Source: Sinonovacula constricta
Taxonomy: Eukaryota > Mollusca > Bivalvia > Cardiida > Solecurtidae
Length of the DNA: 64,000 nucleotides
Assembly: GCA_007844125.1 (NCBI GenBank)
Contig: CM017567.1
Location: forward strand, 11,946,428 to 12,010,427
Direction: 5' to 3'
The translations under genes were made by a program, and so were the position numbers. Numbering within the stretch: the first letter of the stretch is position 1; each line of letters begins with the position of its first letter. The notes beneath the pieces were generated by a model, which saw only the letters and a list, made by a program, of their open reading frames with translations, was not told where the DNA came from and did no database searches. Below, in pieces: positions 1-13,098 of this stretch.

Positions 1-1963
1 CACGACCGTGTTATTATTAACCTTAATATGGTCACAGTACTCAGTTGGCAGCACGATCGTGTTATTATTAACCTTAATATGGTCACAGTACTCAGTTGGC
101 AGCACGACCGTGTTGTTATTAACCTTAATATGGTCACAGTACTCAGTTGGCAGCACGACCGTGTTGTTACTTAACCTTAATATGGTCACAGTACTCAGTT
201 GGCAGCACGACCGTGTTATTGTTAACCTAATATGGTCTCAGTACTCAGGTTGGCACCACGACCGTGTTATTATTAACCTTAATATGGTCACAGTAGTACT
301 CATTTGGGCAGCACGACCGAGTTGTTATTTACCTTAATATGGTCACAGTACTCTGTTGGCAGCACGACCGTGTTATTATTAACCTTAATATGGTCACAGT
401 ACTCAGTTGGCAGCACGACCGAGTTATTATTAACCTTAATATGGTCTCAGTACTCAGTTGGCACCACGACCGTGTTATTATTAACCTTAATATGGTCACA
501 GTACTCAGTTGGCACCACGACCGAGTTATTATTTACCTTAATATGGTCACAGTACTCAGTTGGCACCACGACCGTGTTATTATTAACCTTAATATGGTCT
601 CAGTACTCAGTTGGCAGCACGACCGTGTTATTATTTACCTTAATATGGTCACAGTACTCAGCTGGCAGCACGACCGTGTTATCATTAACCTTAATATGGT
701 CACAGTACTCAGCTGGCAGCACGACCGTGTTATTATTAACCTTAATATGGTCTCAGTACTCAGTTGGCAGCACGACCGTGTTATTATTAACCTTAATATG
801 GTCACAGTACTCAGTTGGCACCACGACCGTGTTATTATTAACCTTAATATGGTCTCAGTACTCACTTGGCAGCACGACCGAGTTATTATTAACCTTAATA
901 TGGTCACAGTACTCAGTTGGCAGCACGACCGTGTTATTATTAACCTTAATATTGTCACAGTACTCAGTTGGCAGCACGACCGTGTTATTATTAACCTTAA
1001 TATGGTCACAGTACTCAGTTGGCAGCACGACCGAGTTATTATTAACCTTAATATGGTCTCAGTACTCAGTTGGCAGCACGACCGTGTTATTATTAACCTT
1101 AATATGGTCACAGTACTCAGTTGGCAGCACGACCGAGTTATTATTAACCTTAATATGGTCTCAGTACTCAGTTGGCAGCACGACCGTGTTATTATTAACC
1201 TTAATATGGTCTCAGTACTCAGTTGGCAGCACGACCGTGTTATTATTAACCTTAATATGGTCTCAGTACTCAGTTGGCAGCACGATCGAGTTATTATTAA
1301 CCTTAATATGGTCACAGTACTCAGTTGGCAGCACGACCGTGTTATTATTAACCTTAATATGGTCTCAGTACTCAGTTGGCAGCACGACCGTGTTATTATT
1401 AACCTTAATATGGTCACAGTACTCAGTTGGCAGCACGACCGTGTTATTATTAACCTTAATATGGTCACAGTACTCAGTTGGCAGCACGACCGTGTTATTA
1501 TTAACCTTAATATGGTCTCAGTACTCAGTTGGCAGCACGACCGAGTTGTTATTAACCTTAATATGGTCACAGTACTCAGTTGGCAGCACGACCGTGTTGT
1601 TATTAACCTTAATATGGTCACAGTACTCAGTTGGCAGCACGACCGTGTTGTTATTAACCTTAATATGGTCACAGTACTCAGTTGGCAGCACGACCGTGTT
1701 ATTATTAACCTTAATATGGTCTCAGTACTCAGTTGGCAGCACGACCGTGTTGTTATTAACCTTAATATGGTCTCAGTACTCAGTTGGCAGCACGACCGTG
1801 TTATTATTAACCTTAATATGGTCTCAGTACTCAGTTGGCAGCACGACCGTGTTATTATTAACCTTAATATGGTCACAGTACTCAGTTGGCAGCACGACCG
1901 AGTTATTATTAACCTTAATATGGTCTCAGTACTCAGTTGGCAGCACGACCGTGTTATTATTAA

Positions 1964-4317
1964 CCTTTAATATGGTCTCAGTACTCAGTTGGCAGCACGA
2001 CCGTGTTATTATTAACCTTAATATGGTCTCAGTACTCAGTTGGCAGCACGATCGAGTTATTATTAACCTTAATATGGTCACAGTACTCAGTTCGCAGCAC
2101 GACCGTGTTATTATTAACCTTAATATGGTCACAGTACTCAGTTGGCAGCACGACCGTGTTATTATTAACCTTAATATGGTCACAGTACTCAGTTGGCAGC
2201 ACGACCGTGTTATTATTAACCTTAATATGGTCACAGTACTCAGTTGGCAGCACGACCGTGTTATTATTAACCTTAATATGGTCTCAGTACTCAGTTGGCA
2301 GCACGACCGAGTTATTATTAACCTTAATATGGTCACAGTACTCAGTTGGCAGCACGACCGTGTTATTATTAACCTTAATATGGTCACAGTACTCAGTTGG
2401 CAGAACGACCGTGTTGTTATTAACCTTAATATGGTCTCAGTACTCAGTTGGCAGCACGACCGTGTTGTTATTAACCTTAATATGGTCACAGTACTCAGTT
2501 GGCAGCACGACCGAGTTATTATTAACCTTAATATGGTCTCAGTACTCAGTTGGCAGCACGACCGTGTTATTATTAACCTTAATATGGTCTCAGTACTCAA
2601 TTGGCAGCACGACCGAGTTATTATTAACCTTAATATGGTCACAGTACTCAGTTGGCAGCACGACCGTGTTATTATTAACCTTAATATGGTCTCAGTACTC
2701 AGTTGGCAGCACGACCGAGTTGTTATTAACCTTAATATGGTCACAGTACTCAGTTGGCAGCACGACCGTGTTGTTATTAACCTTAATATGGTCACAGTAC
2801 TCAGTTGGCAGCACGACCGTGTTGTTATTAACCTTAATATGGTCACAGTACTCAGTTGGCAGCACGACCGAGTTATTATTAACCTTAATATGGTCTCAGT
2901 ACTCAGTTGGCAGCACGACCGTGTTGTTATTAACCTTAATATGGTCTCAGTACTCAGTTGGCAGCACGACCGTGTTATTATTAACCTTAATATGGTCTCA
3001 GTACTCAGTTGGCAGCACGACCGTGTTATTATTAACCTTAATATGGTCACAGTACTCAGTTGGCAGCACGACCGAGTTATTATTAACCTTAATATGGTCT
3101 CAGTACTCAGTTGGCAGCACGACCGTGTTATTATTAACCTTTAATATGGTCTCAGTACTCAGTTGGCAGCACGACCGTGTTATTATTAACCTTAATATGG
3201 TCTCAGTACTCAGTTGGCAGCACGATCGAGTTATTATTAACCTTAATATGGTCACAGTACTCAGTTGGCAGCACGACCGTGTTATTATTAACCTTAATAT
3301 GGTCACAGTACTCAGTTGGCAGCACGACCGTGTTATTATTAACCTTAATATGGTCACAGTACTCAGTTGGCAGCACGACCGTGTTATTATTAACCTTAAT
3401 ATGGTCACAGTACTCAGTTGGCAGCACGACCGTGTTATTATTAACCTTAATATGGTCTCAGTACTCAGTTGGCAGCACGACCGAGTTATTATTAACCTTA
3501 ATATGGTCACAGTACTCAGTTGGCAGCACGACCGTGTTATTATTAACCTTAATATGGTCACAGTACTCAGTTGGCAGAACGACCGTGTTGTTATTAACCT
3601 TAATATGGTCTCAGTACTCAGTTGGCAGCACGACCGTGTTGTTATTAACCTTAATATGGTCACAGTACTCAGTTGGCAGCACGACCGAGTTATTATTAAC
3701 CTTAATATGGTCTCAGTACTCAGTTGGCAGCACGACCGTGTTATTATTAACCTTAATATGGTCTCAGTACTCAGTTGGCAGCACGACCGTGTTATTATTA
3801 ACCTTAATATGGTCACAGTACTCAGCTGGCAGCACGACCGTGTTATTATTAACCTTAATATGGTCTCAGTACTCAGTTGGCAGCACGATCGAGTTATTAT
3901 TAACCTTAATATGGTCACAGTACTCAGTTGGCAGCACGACCGTGTTATTATTAACCTTAATATGGTCTCAGTACTCAGTTGGCAGCACGACCGTGTTATT
4001 ATTAACCTTAATATGGTCACAGTACTCAGTTGGCAGCACGACCGTGTTATTATTAACCTTAATATGGTCACAGTACTCAGTTGGCAGCACGACCGTGTTA
4101 TTATTAACTTTAATATGGTCTCAGTACTCAGTTGGCAGCACGACCGTGTTATTATTAACCTTAATATGGTCTCAGTACTCAGTTGGCAGCACGACCGAGT
4201 TGTTATTAACCTTAATATGGTCACAGTACTCAGTTGGCAGCACGACCGTGTTGTTATTAACCTTAATATGGTCTCAGTACTCAGTTGGCAGCACGACCGT
4301 GTTGTTATTAACCTTAA
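1964..4317. repeat. Higher-order block of 1,174 bp inside the 51-bp array
   Basis: A unit with one extra T (acctttaatatgg) at about 1,964 recurs at 3,138, an offset of 1,174 bp (23 x 51 + 1). The order of unit variants after each marker matches for about the first eleven units, including a cacgatcgag unit and the aacgaccg variant. Later units begin to differ. This supports block duplication of about 23 units followed by local divergence. Confidence 0.8.
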
Positions 4318-7300
4318 TATGGTCAACAGTACTCAGTTGGCAGCACGACCGAGTTATTATTAACCTTAATATGGTCTCAGTACTCAGTTGGCAGCACGAC
4401 CGTGTTATTATTAACCTTTAATATGGTCTCAGTACTCAGTTGGCAGCACGACCGTGTTGTTATTAACCTTAATATGGTCTCAGTACTCAGTTGGCAGCAC
4501 GACCGTGTTATTATTAACCTTAATATGGTCTCAGTACTCAGTTGGCAGCACGACCGTGTTATTATTAACCTTAATATGGTCACAGTACTCAGTTGGCAGC
4601 ACGACCGAGTTATTATTAACCTTAATATGGTCTCAGTACTCAGTTGGCAGCACGACCGTGTTATTATTAACCTTTAATATGGTCTCAGTACTCAGTTGGC
4701 AGCACGACCGTGTTATTATTAACCTTAATATGGTCTCAGTACTCAGTGGCAGCACGATCGAGTTATTATTAACCTTAATATGGTCACAGTACTCAGTTGG
4801 CAGCACGACCGTGTTATTATTAACCTTAATATGGTCTCAGTACTCAGTTGGCAGCACGACCGTGTTTATTATTAACCTTAATATTGTCACAGTACTCAGT
4901 TGGCAGCACGACCGTGTTATTATTAACCTTAATATGGTCACAGTACTCAGTTGGCAGCACGACCGTGTTATTATTAACCTTAATATGGTCTCAGTACTCA
5001 GTTGGCAGCACGACCGTGTTATTATTAACCTTAATATGGTCTCAGTACTCAGTTGGCAGCACGACCGAGTTGTTATTAACCTTAATATGGTCACAGTACT
5101 CAGTTGGCAGAACGACCGTGTTGTTATTAACCTTAATATGGTCTCAGTACTCAGTTGGCAGCACGACCGTGTTGTTATTAACCTTAATATGGTCACAGTA
5201 CTCAGTTGGCAGCACGACCGAGTTATTATTAACCTTAATATGGTCTCAGTACTCAGTTGGCAGCACGACCGTGTTGTTATTAACCTTAATATGGTCTCAG
5301 TACTCAGTTGGCAGCAACGACCGTGTTATTATTAACCTTAATATGGTCTCAGTACTCAGTTGGCAGCACGACCGTGTTATTATTAACCTTAATATGGTCT
5401 CAGTACTCAGTTGGCAGCACGACCGTGTTATTATTAACCTTAATATGGTCACAGTACTCAGTTGGCAGCACGACCGAGTTATTATTAACCTTAATATGGT
5501 CTCAGTACTCATTTGGCAGCACGACCGTGTTATTATTAACCTTTAATATGGTCTCAGTACTCAGTTGGCAGCACGACCGAGTTATTATTAACCTTTAATA
5601 TGGTCACAGTACTTAGTTGGCAGTAAGATCGTGTTATTATTTACCTTAATATGGTCACAGTACTCAGTTGGCAGCACGACCGTGTTATTATTAACCTTAA
5701 TATGGTCTCCATACTAAGTTGGCAGCACGACCGTGTTATTATTAACCTTAATAATTTATGGTCTCAGTACTCAGTTGGCAGCACGACCGTGTTATTATTA
5801 ACCTTAATATGGTCTCAGTACTCAGCTGGCAGCACGACCGTGTTATTATTAACCTTAATATGGTCTCAGTACTCAGCTGGCAGCACGACCGTGTTATTAT
5901 TAACCTTAATATGGTCTCAGTACTCAGTTGGCAGCACGATCGTGTTATTATTAACCTTAATATGGTCTCAGTACTCAGTTGGCAGCACGATCGTGTTATT
6001 ATTAACCTTAATAATTTATGGTCTCAGTACTCAGTTGGCAGCACGACCGTGTTATTATTAACCTTAATAATTTATGGTCACAGTACTCAGTTGGCAGCAC
6101 GACCGTGTTATTATTAACCTTAATATGGTCACAGTACTCAGTTGGCAGCACGACCGTGTTATTATTAACTTTAATATGGTCTCAGTACTCAGTTGGCAGC
6201 ACGACCGTGTTATTATTAACCTTAATATGGTCTCAGTACTCAGTTGGCAGCACGACCGAGTTGTTATTAACCTTAATATGGTCACAGTACTCAGTTGGCA
6301 GCACGACCGTGTTGTTATTAACCTTAATATGGTCTCAGTACTCAGTTGGCAGCACGACCGTGTTGTTATTAACCTTAATATGGTCACAGTACTCAGTTGG
6401 CAGCACGACCGAGTTATTATTAACCTTAATATGGTCTCAGTACTCAGTTGGCAGCACGACCGTGTTATTATTAACCTTTAATATGGTCTCAGTACTCAGT
6501 TGGCAGCACGACCGTGTTGTTATTAACCTTAATATGGTCTCAGTACTCAGTTGGCAGCACGACCGTGTTATTATTAACCTTAATATGGTCTCAGTACTCA
6601 GTTGGCAGCACGACCGTGTTATTATTAACCTTAATATGGTCACAGTACTCAGTTGGCAGCACGACCGAGTTATTATTAACCTTAATATGGTCTCAGTACT
6701 CAGTTGGCAGCACGACCGTGTTATTATTAACCTTTAATATGGTCTCAGTACTCAGTTGGCAGCACGACCGTGTTATTATTAACCTTAATATGGTCTCAGT
6801 ACTCAGTTGGCAGCACGATCGAGTTATTATTAACCTTAATATGGTCACAGTACTTAGTTGGCAGCACGACCGTGTTATTATTAACCTTAATATGGTCTCA
6901 GTACTCAGTTGGCAGCACGACCGTGTTATTATTAACCTTAATATTGTCACAGTACTCAGTTGGCAGCACGACCGTGTTATTATTAACCTTAATATGGTCA
7001 CAGTACTCAGTTGGCAGCACGACCGTGTTATTATTAACCTTAATATGGTCTCAGTACTCAGTTGGCAGCACGACCGTGTTATTATTAACCTTAATATGGT
7101 CTCAGTACTCAGTTGGCAGCACGACCGAGTTGTTATTAACCTTAATATGGTCACAGTACTCAGTTGGCAGAACGACCGTGTTGTTATTAACCTTAATATG
7201 GTCTCAGTACTCAGTTGGCAGCACGACCGTGTTGTTATTAACCTTAATATGGTCACAGTACTCAGTTGGCAGCACGACCGAGTTATTATTAACCTTAATA

Positions 7301-8200
7301 TGGTCTCAGTACTCAGTTGGCAGCACGACCGTGTTGTTATTAACCTTAATATGGTCTCAGTACTCAGTTGGCAGCACGACCGTGTTATTATTAACCTTAA
7401 TATGGTCTCAGTACTCAGTTGGCAGCACGACCGTGTTATTATTAACCTTAATATGGTCTCAGTACTCAGTTGGCAGCACGACCGTGTTATTATTAACCTT
7501 AATATGGTCACAGTACTCAGTTGGCAGCACGACCGAGTTATTATTAACCTTAATATGGTCTCAGTACTCAGTTGGCACCACGACCGTGTTATTATTAACC
7601 TTTAATATGGTCTCAGTACTCAGTTGGCAGCACGACCGAGTTATTATTAACCTTTAATATGGTCACAGTACTTAGTTGGCAGTAAGATCGTGTTATTATT
7701 TACCTTAATATGGTCACAGTACTCAGTTGGCAGCACGACCGTGTTATTATTAACCTTAATATGGTCTCCATACTAAGTTGGCAGCACGACCGTGTTATTA
7801 TTAACCTTAATAATTTATGGTCTCAGTACTCAGTTGGCAGCACGACCGTGTTATTATTAACCTTAATATGGTCTCAGTACTCAGCTGGCAGCACGACCGT
7901 GTTATTATTAACCTTAATATGGTCTCAGTACTCAGCTGGCAGCACGACCGTGTTATTATTAACCTTAATATGGTCTCAGTACTCAGTTGGCAGCACGATC
8001 GTGTTATTATTAACCTTAATATGGTCTCAGTACTCAGTTGGCAGCACGATCGTGTTATTATTAACCTTAATAATTTATGGTCTCAGTACTCAGTTGGCAG
8101 CACGACCGTGTTATTATTAACCTTAATAATTTATGGTCTCAGTACTCAGTTGGCAGCACGACCGTGTTATTATTAACCTTAATATGGTCTCAGTACTCAG
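4080..8200. repeat. Tandem duplication of a ~2,060-bp block of the 51-bp array
   Basis: Rare marker variants recur at a constant offset of 2,059-2,061 bp. The taactttaatatgg unit lies near 4,106 and 6,167. The extra-T units lie near 4,417/6,476, 4,671/6,731, 5,541/7,600 and 5,592/7,651. The cagtaagatcg unit lies at 5,621/7,680, and the aataatttatgg insertion units near 5,751, 6,010 and 6,065 recur near 7,810, 8,069 and 8,124. The shared order of so many rare variants implies a recent block duplication of about 40 units. Confidence 0.85.
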
Positions 8201-8565
8201 CTGGCAGCACGACCGTGTTATTATTAACCTTAATATGGTCTCAGTACTCAGTTGGCAGCACGATCGTGTTATTATTAACCTTAATATGGTCTCAGTAATC
8301 AGTTGGCAGCACGACCGAGTTATTATTAACCTTAATATGGTCTCAGTACTCAGTTGGCAGCACGATCGTGTTATTATTAACCTTAATATGGTCTCAGTAC
8401 TGTGTTGCCAGCAACACCGTGTTATTATTAACTTTAATATGGTCTCAGTACTCAGTTGGCAGCACGACCTAGTTATTCTTTACCTTAATATGGTCTCAGT
8501 ACTCAGTTGGCAGCACGACCGTGTTATTATAAACCTTAATATGGTCTCAATAATGAGTTGGTACT

Positions 8566-9062
8566 AAGATCGTGTTATTATAAACCTTAATATGGTCTCA
8601 ATACTGTGTTGGTACTAAGATCGTGTTATTATAACCTTAATATGGTCTCAATACTGTGTTGGTACTAAGATCGTGTTATTATAACCTTAATATGGTCTCA
8701 ATACTGTGTTGGTACTAAGATCGTGTTATTATAACCTTAATATGGTCTCAATACTGTGTTGGTACTAAGATCGTGTTATTATAACCTTAATATGGTCTCA
8801 ATACTGTGTTGGTACTAAGATCGTGTTATTATAACCTTAATATGGTCTCTATACTGTGTTGGTACTAAGATCGTGTTATTATAACCTTAATATGGTCTCA
8901 ATACTGAGATGGTACTAAGATCGTGTTATTATAACCTTAATATGGTCTCAATACTGAGTTGGTACTAAGATCGTGTTATTATAACCTTAATATGGTCTCA
9001 ATACTGAGTTGGTACTAAGATCGTGTTATTATAACCTTAATATGGTCTCAATACTGAGATGG
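8566..9062. repeat. 50-bp edge subfamily of the minisatellite
   Basis: About ten units in which the period drops to 50 bp because ttattattaacc has become ttattataacc. The 3' half has changed to caatactgtgttggtactaag, so the cag tract is gone. These units are almost identical to each other but clearly diverged from the 51-bp units. The array ends at gagatggcagttgc, after which the sequence is unique. Confidence 0.92.
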
Positions 9063-9950
9063 CAGTTGCTTGGTAACATTAGTTAGTCTCAAACGACACA
9101 CTAACGTCTTCGTATTGCATGTACTGTGTTTAAGGTGTTTTTTTTTAAAATGCTTGAATGATTTTTTAAATAAGGCATTGCCATTTAAAATCGGATGTTG
9201 ATAGTAAAGGATGATCATCAAAACGGATGTCCTTATACTCAGTGTTTGCTTAAAACCGATTTTTTCCGACAGTCGAGTTTAGGAAGATTTATAAGGCATC
9301 CAATAAATCTCACCCAAATACTTTAGTGGTTTCTCTTCTTTTTTACATTTTAACGAGCCAGAAAAATGTCAACAATGTAAACTGGGGTTCTGTAATTGAT
9401 ATGATAAACAGACCATACTAATCTGTAGTTGAATTCTCATACTCGATAATCAATCCTAAATCCTTCATCGATTATGAAGATCACAAACTGAAAGTTTTGT
9501 GACTGACAAGGAATATTGGATAATGAAATCTCTTAATGGAATGTGTTCCAATCCTTGTTTTTCTATAAATCCTCATTAAGCTTATCTTAAATCATTACAA
9601 CGACGAACTGTGAGCAAGGAAACAAAAAATGTGCATCTTTATTGAAAGATAAGCATATCGTTTTATTCAACACGTTGCAAAGATGCTACGTAATGCCAAA
9701 ACTGATTCTTTTCACATTTTCCTAAAAGAAAAGTTCCTAACATTGAACTTCTTAAATGAAAATGATATGATGCCAAGGCCTAGTGTTATGGATCGCATGT
9801 TGACATTGCAAAATCACAACATCCTTGACCTGCGCTTAATTCACTTCCTTGTCGAGTAATTTATTTCAAAATATACAACAAGCGTTAACACAATAAACAA
9901 AAATATCAATTCAGCAACTTTTTTTTCTCTCGTTAGCACATTTAATCTTT
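9063..9950. other. AT-rich spacer, no gene seen
   Basis: No convincing coding stretch, RNA gene or repeat was found on either strand. Open frames are short and have no recognisable motif. Confidence 0.5.
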
Positions 9951-9954
9951 TAAA

Positions 9955-10085
9955 GTCCCAGAATGGTAGAATCACCGGCCAATCCGCAGGTAAGATGGAA
10001 GACATTAAGTCAGCCGCCCAGCCTGGGACTCGAACCCACGCGATGAGAGAACAATGTTTTTTAATGTATCGACTGTTGTATTAAA
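9955..10085 (-). mobile_element. Degenerate tRNA-derived SINE fragment
   Basis: On the minus strand the sequence near 10,027-10,041 reads tgggttcgagtccca, a match to the RNA polymerase III box B (GGTTCGANNCC). It is followed by a region with a ggttgattctaccatt-like stretch, comparable to the 'ggttctaccca' body of the SINEs at 34.0 and 36.4 kb. The box A side is not clear. It is probably an old, partly lost copy of the same SINE class. Confidence 0.5.
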
Positions 10086-10267
10086 TCGAAATCAAGCATC
10101 ACTATCAGAGTAGAAAAATATGTATGATAAAATTGTTTTAATGTGGATATGGGGTGAAAATGAATTCCAAACTAGACAAACAAGTTAACCTTTTTTACTA
10201 ACAAGTTCAATGCTTGTCGTCAATCAGAGAAGGATTTTAAGGCTAACATTAAAATCTGCTTGCTTTA

Positions 10268-12527
10268 ATAAAGTCTGTTATCCAGCAGTATACGTTATGT
10301 TGTAAGTCATCCAGCAGTTTACGTTATGGTGTTAGTTATCTAGCAGTATACGTTATGGTGTAAGTGATCCAGCAGTATACGTCATGGTGTTAGTTATCCA
10401 GCAGTATACGTTATGGTGTAAGTGATCCAGCAGTATACGTTATGGTGTTAGTTATCCAGCAGTATACGTTATGGTGTAAGTGATCCAGCAGTATACGTTA
10501 TGGTGTTAGTTATCCAGCAGTATACGTCATGGTGTTAGTTATCCAGCAGTATACGTCATGGTGTTAGTTATCCAGCAGTATACGTTATGGTGTTAGTTGT
10601 CTAGCAGTATACGTTATGGTGTTAGTTATCTAGCAGTTTACGTTATGGTGTTAGTTATCCAGCAGTATACGTTATGGTGTTAGTTATCCAGCAGTATACG
10701 TTATGGTGTTAGTTATCCAGCAGTATCCGTCATGGTGTTAGTTATCCAGCAGTATACGTCATGGTGTTAGTTATCTAGCAGTATACGTTATGGTGTTAGT
10801 TATTCAGCAGTATACGTTATGGCGTTAGTTATCCAGCAGTATACGTTATGGTGTTAGTTATCCAGCAGTATCCGTCATGGTGTTAGTTATCCAGCAGTAT
10901 ACGTCATGGTGTTAGTTATCTAGCAGTATACGTTATGGTGTTAGTTATCCAGCAGTATACGTTATGGTGCTAGTTATCCAGCAGTATACGTTATGGCGTT
11001 AGTTATCCAGCAGTATACGTTATGGTGTTAGTTATCTAGCAGTATACGTTATGGTGTTAGTTATCCAGCAGTATACGTTATGGTGTTAGTTATCCAGCAG
11101 TATACATTATGGTGTTAGTTATCTAGCAGTATACGTCATGGTGTTAGTTATCTAGCAGTATACGTTATGGTGTTAGTTATCCAGCAGTATACGTTATGGT
11201 GTTAGTTATCTAGCAGTATACGTCATGGTGTTAGTTATCCAGCAGTATACGTTATGGCGTTAGTTATCCAGCAGTATACGTTATGGTGTTAATTATCCAG
11301 CAGTATACGTTATGGTGTTAGTTATCTAGCAGTATCCGTCATGGTGTTAGTTATCCAAAGTATACGTCATGGTGTTAGTTATCTATCAGTATACGTTATG
11401 GTGTTAGTTATCCAGCAGTATACGTTATGGTGCTAGTTATCCAGCAGTATACGTTATGGTGTTAGTTTTTCAGCAGTATACGTTATGGTGTTACTTATCC
11501 AGCAGTATACGTTATGGCGTTAGTTATCCAGCAGTATACGTTATGGTGTTAATTATCCAGCAGTATTTGTTAAGGTGTTAGTTATCCAGCAGTTTACGTT
11601 ATGGTGTTAGTTATCTATCAGTATACGTTATGGTGTTACTTATCCAGCTGTATACGTTATGGTGTTAGTTATCCAGCAGTATACGTTATGGTGTTAGTTA
11701 TCCAGCAGTATACGTTATGGTGTTAGTTATCCAGCAGTATACGTTATGGCGTTAGTTATCCAGGAGTATACGTTATGGAGTTAGTTATCCAGCAGTTTAC
11801 GTTATGGTGTTAGTTATCTAGCAGTATACGTCATGGTGTTAGTTATCCAGCAGTATACGTCATGGTGTTAGTTATCCAGCAGTATACGTCATGGTGTTAG
11901 TTATCCAGCAGTTTACGTTATGGTGTTAGTTATCTATCAGTTTACGTTATGGTGTTAGTTATCTATCAGTATACGTTATGGTGTTAGTTATCCAGCAGTT
12001 TACGTTATGGTGTTAGTTATCTAGCAGTATACGTCATGGTGTTAGTTATCCAGCAGTATACGTCATGGTGTTAGTTATCCAGCAGTATACGTTATGGTGT
12101 AAGTGATCCAGCAGTATACGTCATGGTGTTAGTTATCCAGCAGTTTACGTTATGGTGTTAGTTATCTATCAGTATACGTTATGGTGTTACTTATCCAGCT
12201 GTATACGTTATGGTGTTAGTTATCCAGCATTATACGTTATGGTGTTAGTTATCCAGCAGTATACGTTATGGTGTTAGTAATTTAGCATTATACGTTATGG
12301 TGTTAGTTATCCAGCAGTTTACGTTATGGTGTTAGTTATCCAGCAGTATACGTTATGGTGTTAGTTATCCAGCAGTATCCGTCATGGTGTTAGTTATCCA
12401 AAGTATACGTCATGGTGTTAGTTATCTATCAGTATACGTTATGGTGTTAGTTATCCAGCAGTATACGTTATGGTGCTAGTTATCCAGCAGTATACGTTAT
12501 GGCGTTAGTTATCCAGCAGTACACGTT
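10268..12527. repeat. 29-bp minisatellite array, about 78 units
   Basis: A tandem array of a 29-bp unit reading tagttatccagcagtatac followed by gttatggtgt. Each unit contains the palindrome gtatac. Recurrent variants are ctagcag, gtccgtcatgg, gtttacg, ggcgttag and taagtgatcc. The taagtgatcc form is concentrated at the left edge (10,350-10,490) and appears once more near 12,100. A short aaagtatacgtcatgg unit lacking 'gcag' appears near 11,355 and 12,397 within matching neighbours, which suggests block duplication within the array. There are no spacers between units. Confidence 0.96.
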
Positions 12528-12591
12528 AAGCTAACTGTGCAGCTTGGCTCAGATATTTTATAATTGTTTAATGACGGATTATTGTGTCTTT

Positions 12592-13098
12592 AAAGGTGTT
12601 CTCCCACTGTTTGGACCGAAAATTTTCCCCTCAAATAATCAAAATAAGACATTATTACTTTAAAAGGTCCTGCAAAATGCTGTACTTTGATGCAATAGAT
12701 CTGAGTGAACAGTGAAGCATTAAACTCCATTCGGCATTGCCCGGCTGCAGAGATGGTTATTTTAATGTTAAGCAAACCACGTGATAACGTTATTTTTAGA
12801 TCAAGTTATATCATCATCCGAGTTGACTGCTTTGACGCTGGTATTTTTATCAAAGATAACTATCGTGCCTATTTATAGATTTGGAAAGAATGAACATTTT
12901 AGAGTAATTCCTTACATAATTCGTCCTGTCTTACAGTATTGGCAGTTATCAAACCCGTCTTTACTTAGACCAAAGTTTAGATTTATGCAGAAACTATGCC
13001 TAAATCCCACCCACCCCCACCCCAAACAAACAGTGGGAAAATGTTAACATGCATTGGAATCTTATTTATACAAAGGTAAACTGTCGGATATCACCTTT
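12592..13098 (-). mobile_element. MITE-like element, family M, copy 1
   Basis: About 507 bp with inverted ends: left aggtgttctcccactgtttg, and the right end read inversely aggtgatatccgacagttt. Both ends are bordered by TTAA (tctttaaagg at the left, cctttaagtt at the right). Internal landmarks, read on the minus strand, are 'atcacgtggttt', 'ctctgcagc', 'cactgttcac' and 'gcattttgcagga'. The same landmarks recur in copies near 20.6-21.1, 21.6-21.9, 24.55, 31.0, 54.5 and 58.1 kb. No transposase is present, so it would need an autonomous partner elsewhere. Confidence 0.75.

Larger units (their letters stand above)
1..8565. repeat. 51-bp minisatellite array, about 168 units
   Basis: A head-to-tail array of a 51-bp unit that begins cacgaccgtg and continues through ttattattaacc, ttaatatggtc and agtactcagttggcag. 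Units differ mainly at three two-state sites: cgTg/cgAg, ttAtt/ttGtt and gtcAcag/gtcTcag. Because 51 is a multiple of three, several frames on both strands stay open for hundreds of codons. This is a by-product of period and composition: the two-state sites change amino acids freely (Val/Glu, Thr/Ser) and more than one frame is open at once, which is not how coding repeats behave. The array runs off the left edge, so its full length is unknown. Confidence 0.97.

Noticed and set aside
304..3144. A 946-codon open frame and several others of 300-800 codons across the 51-bp array
   Set aside because: The unit length is a multiple of three and the unit lacks stops in several frames on both strands. 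The variable sites change residues freely and frames switch at the one-base insertions, so these are not genes.
1..9062. Telomeric or classical centromeric satellite
   Set aside because: The ttaacc-containing unit does not match the TTAGGG telomere repeat, and nothing in the window links the array to a centromere.
10268..12527. CRISPR-like appearance of the 29-bp (and 37-bp) arrays
   Set aside because: Units are directly contiguous with no unique spacers, there are no cas genes, and the sequence is from a eukaryote.
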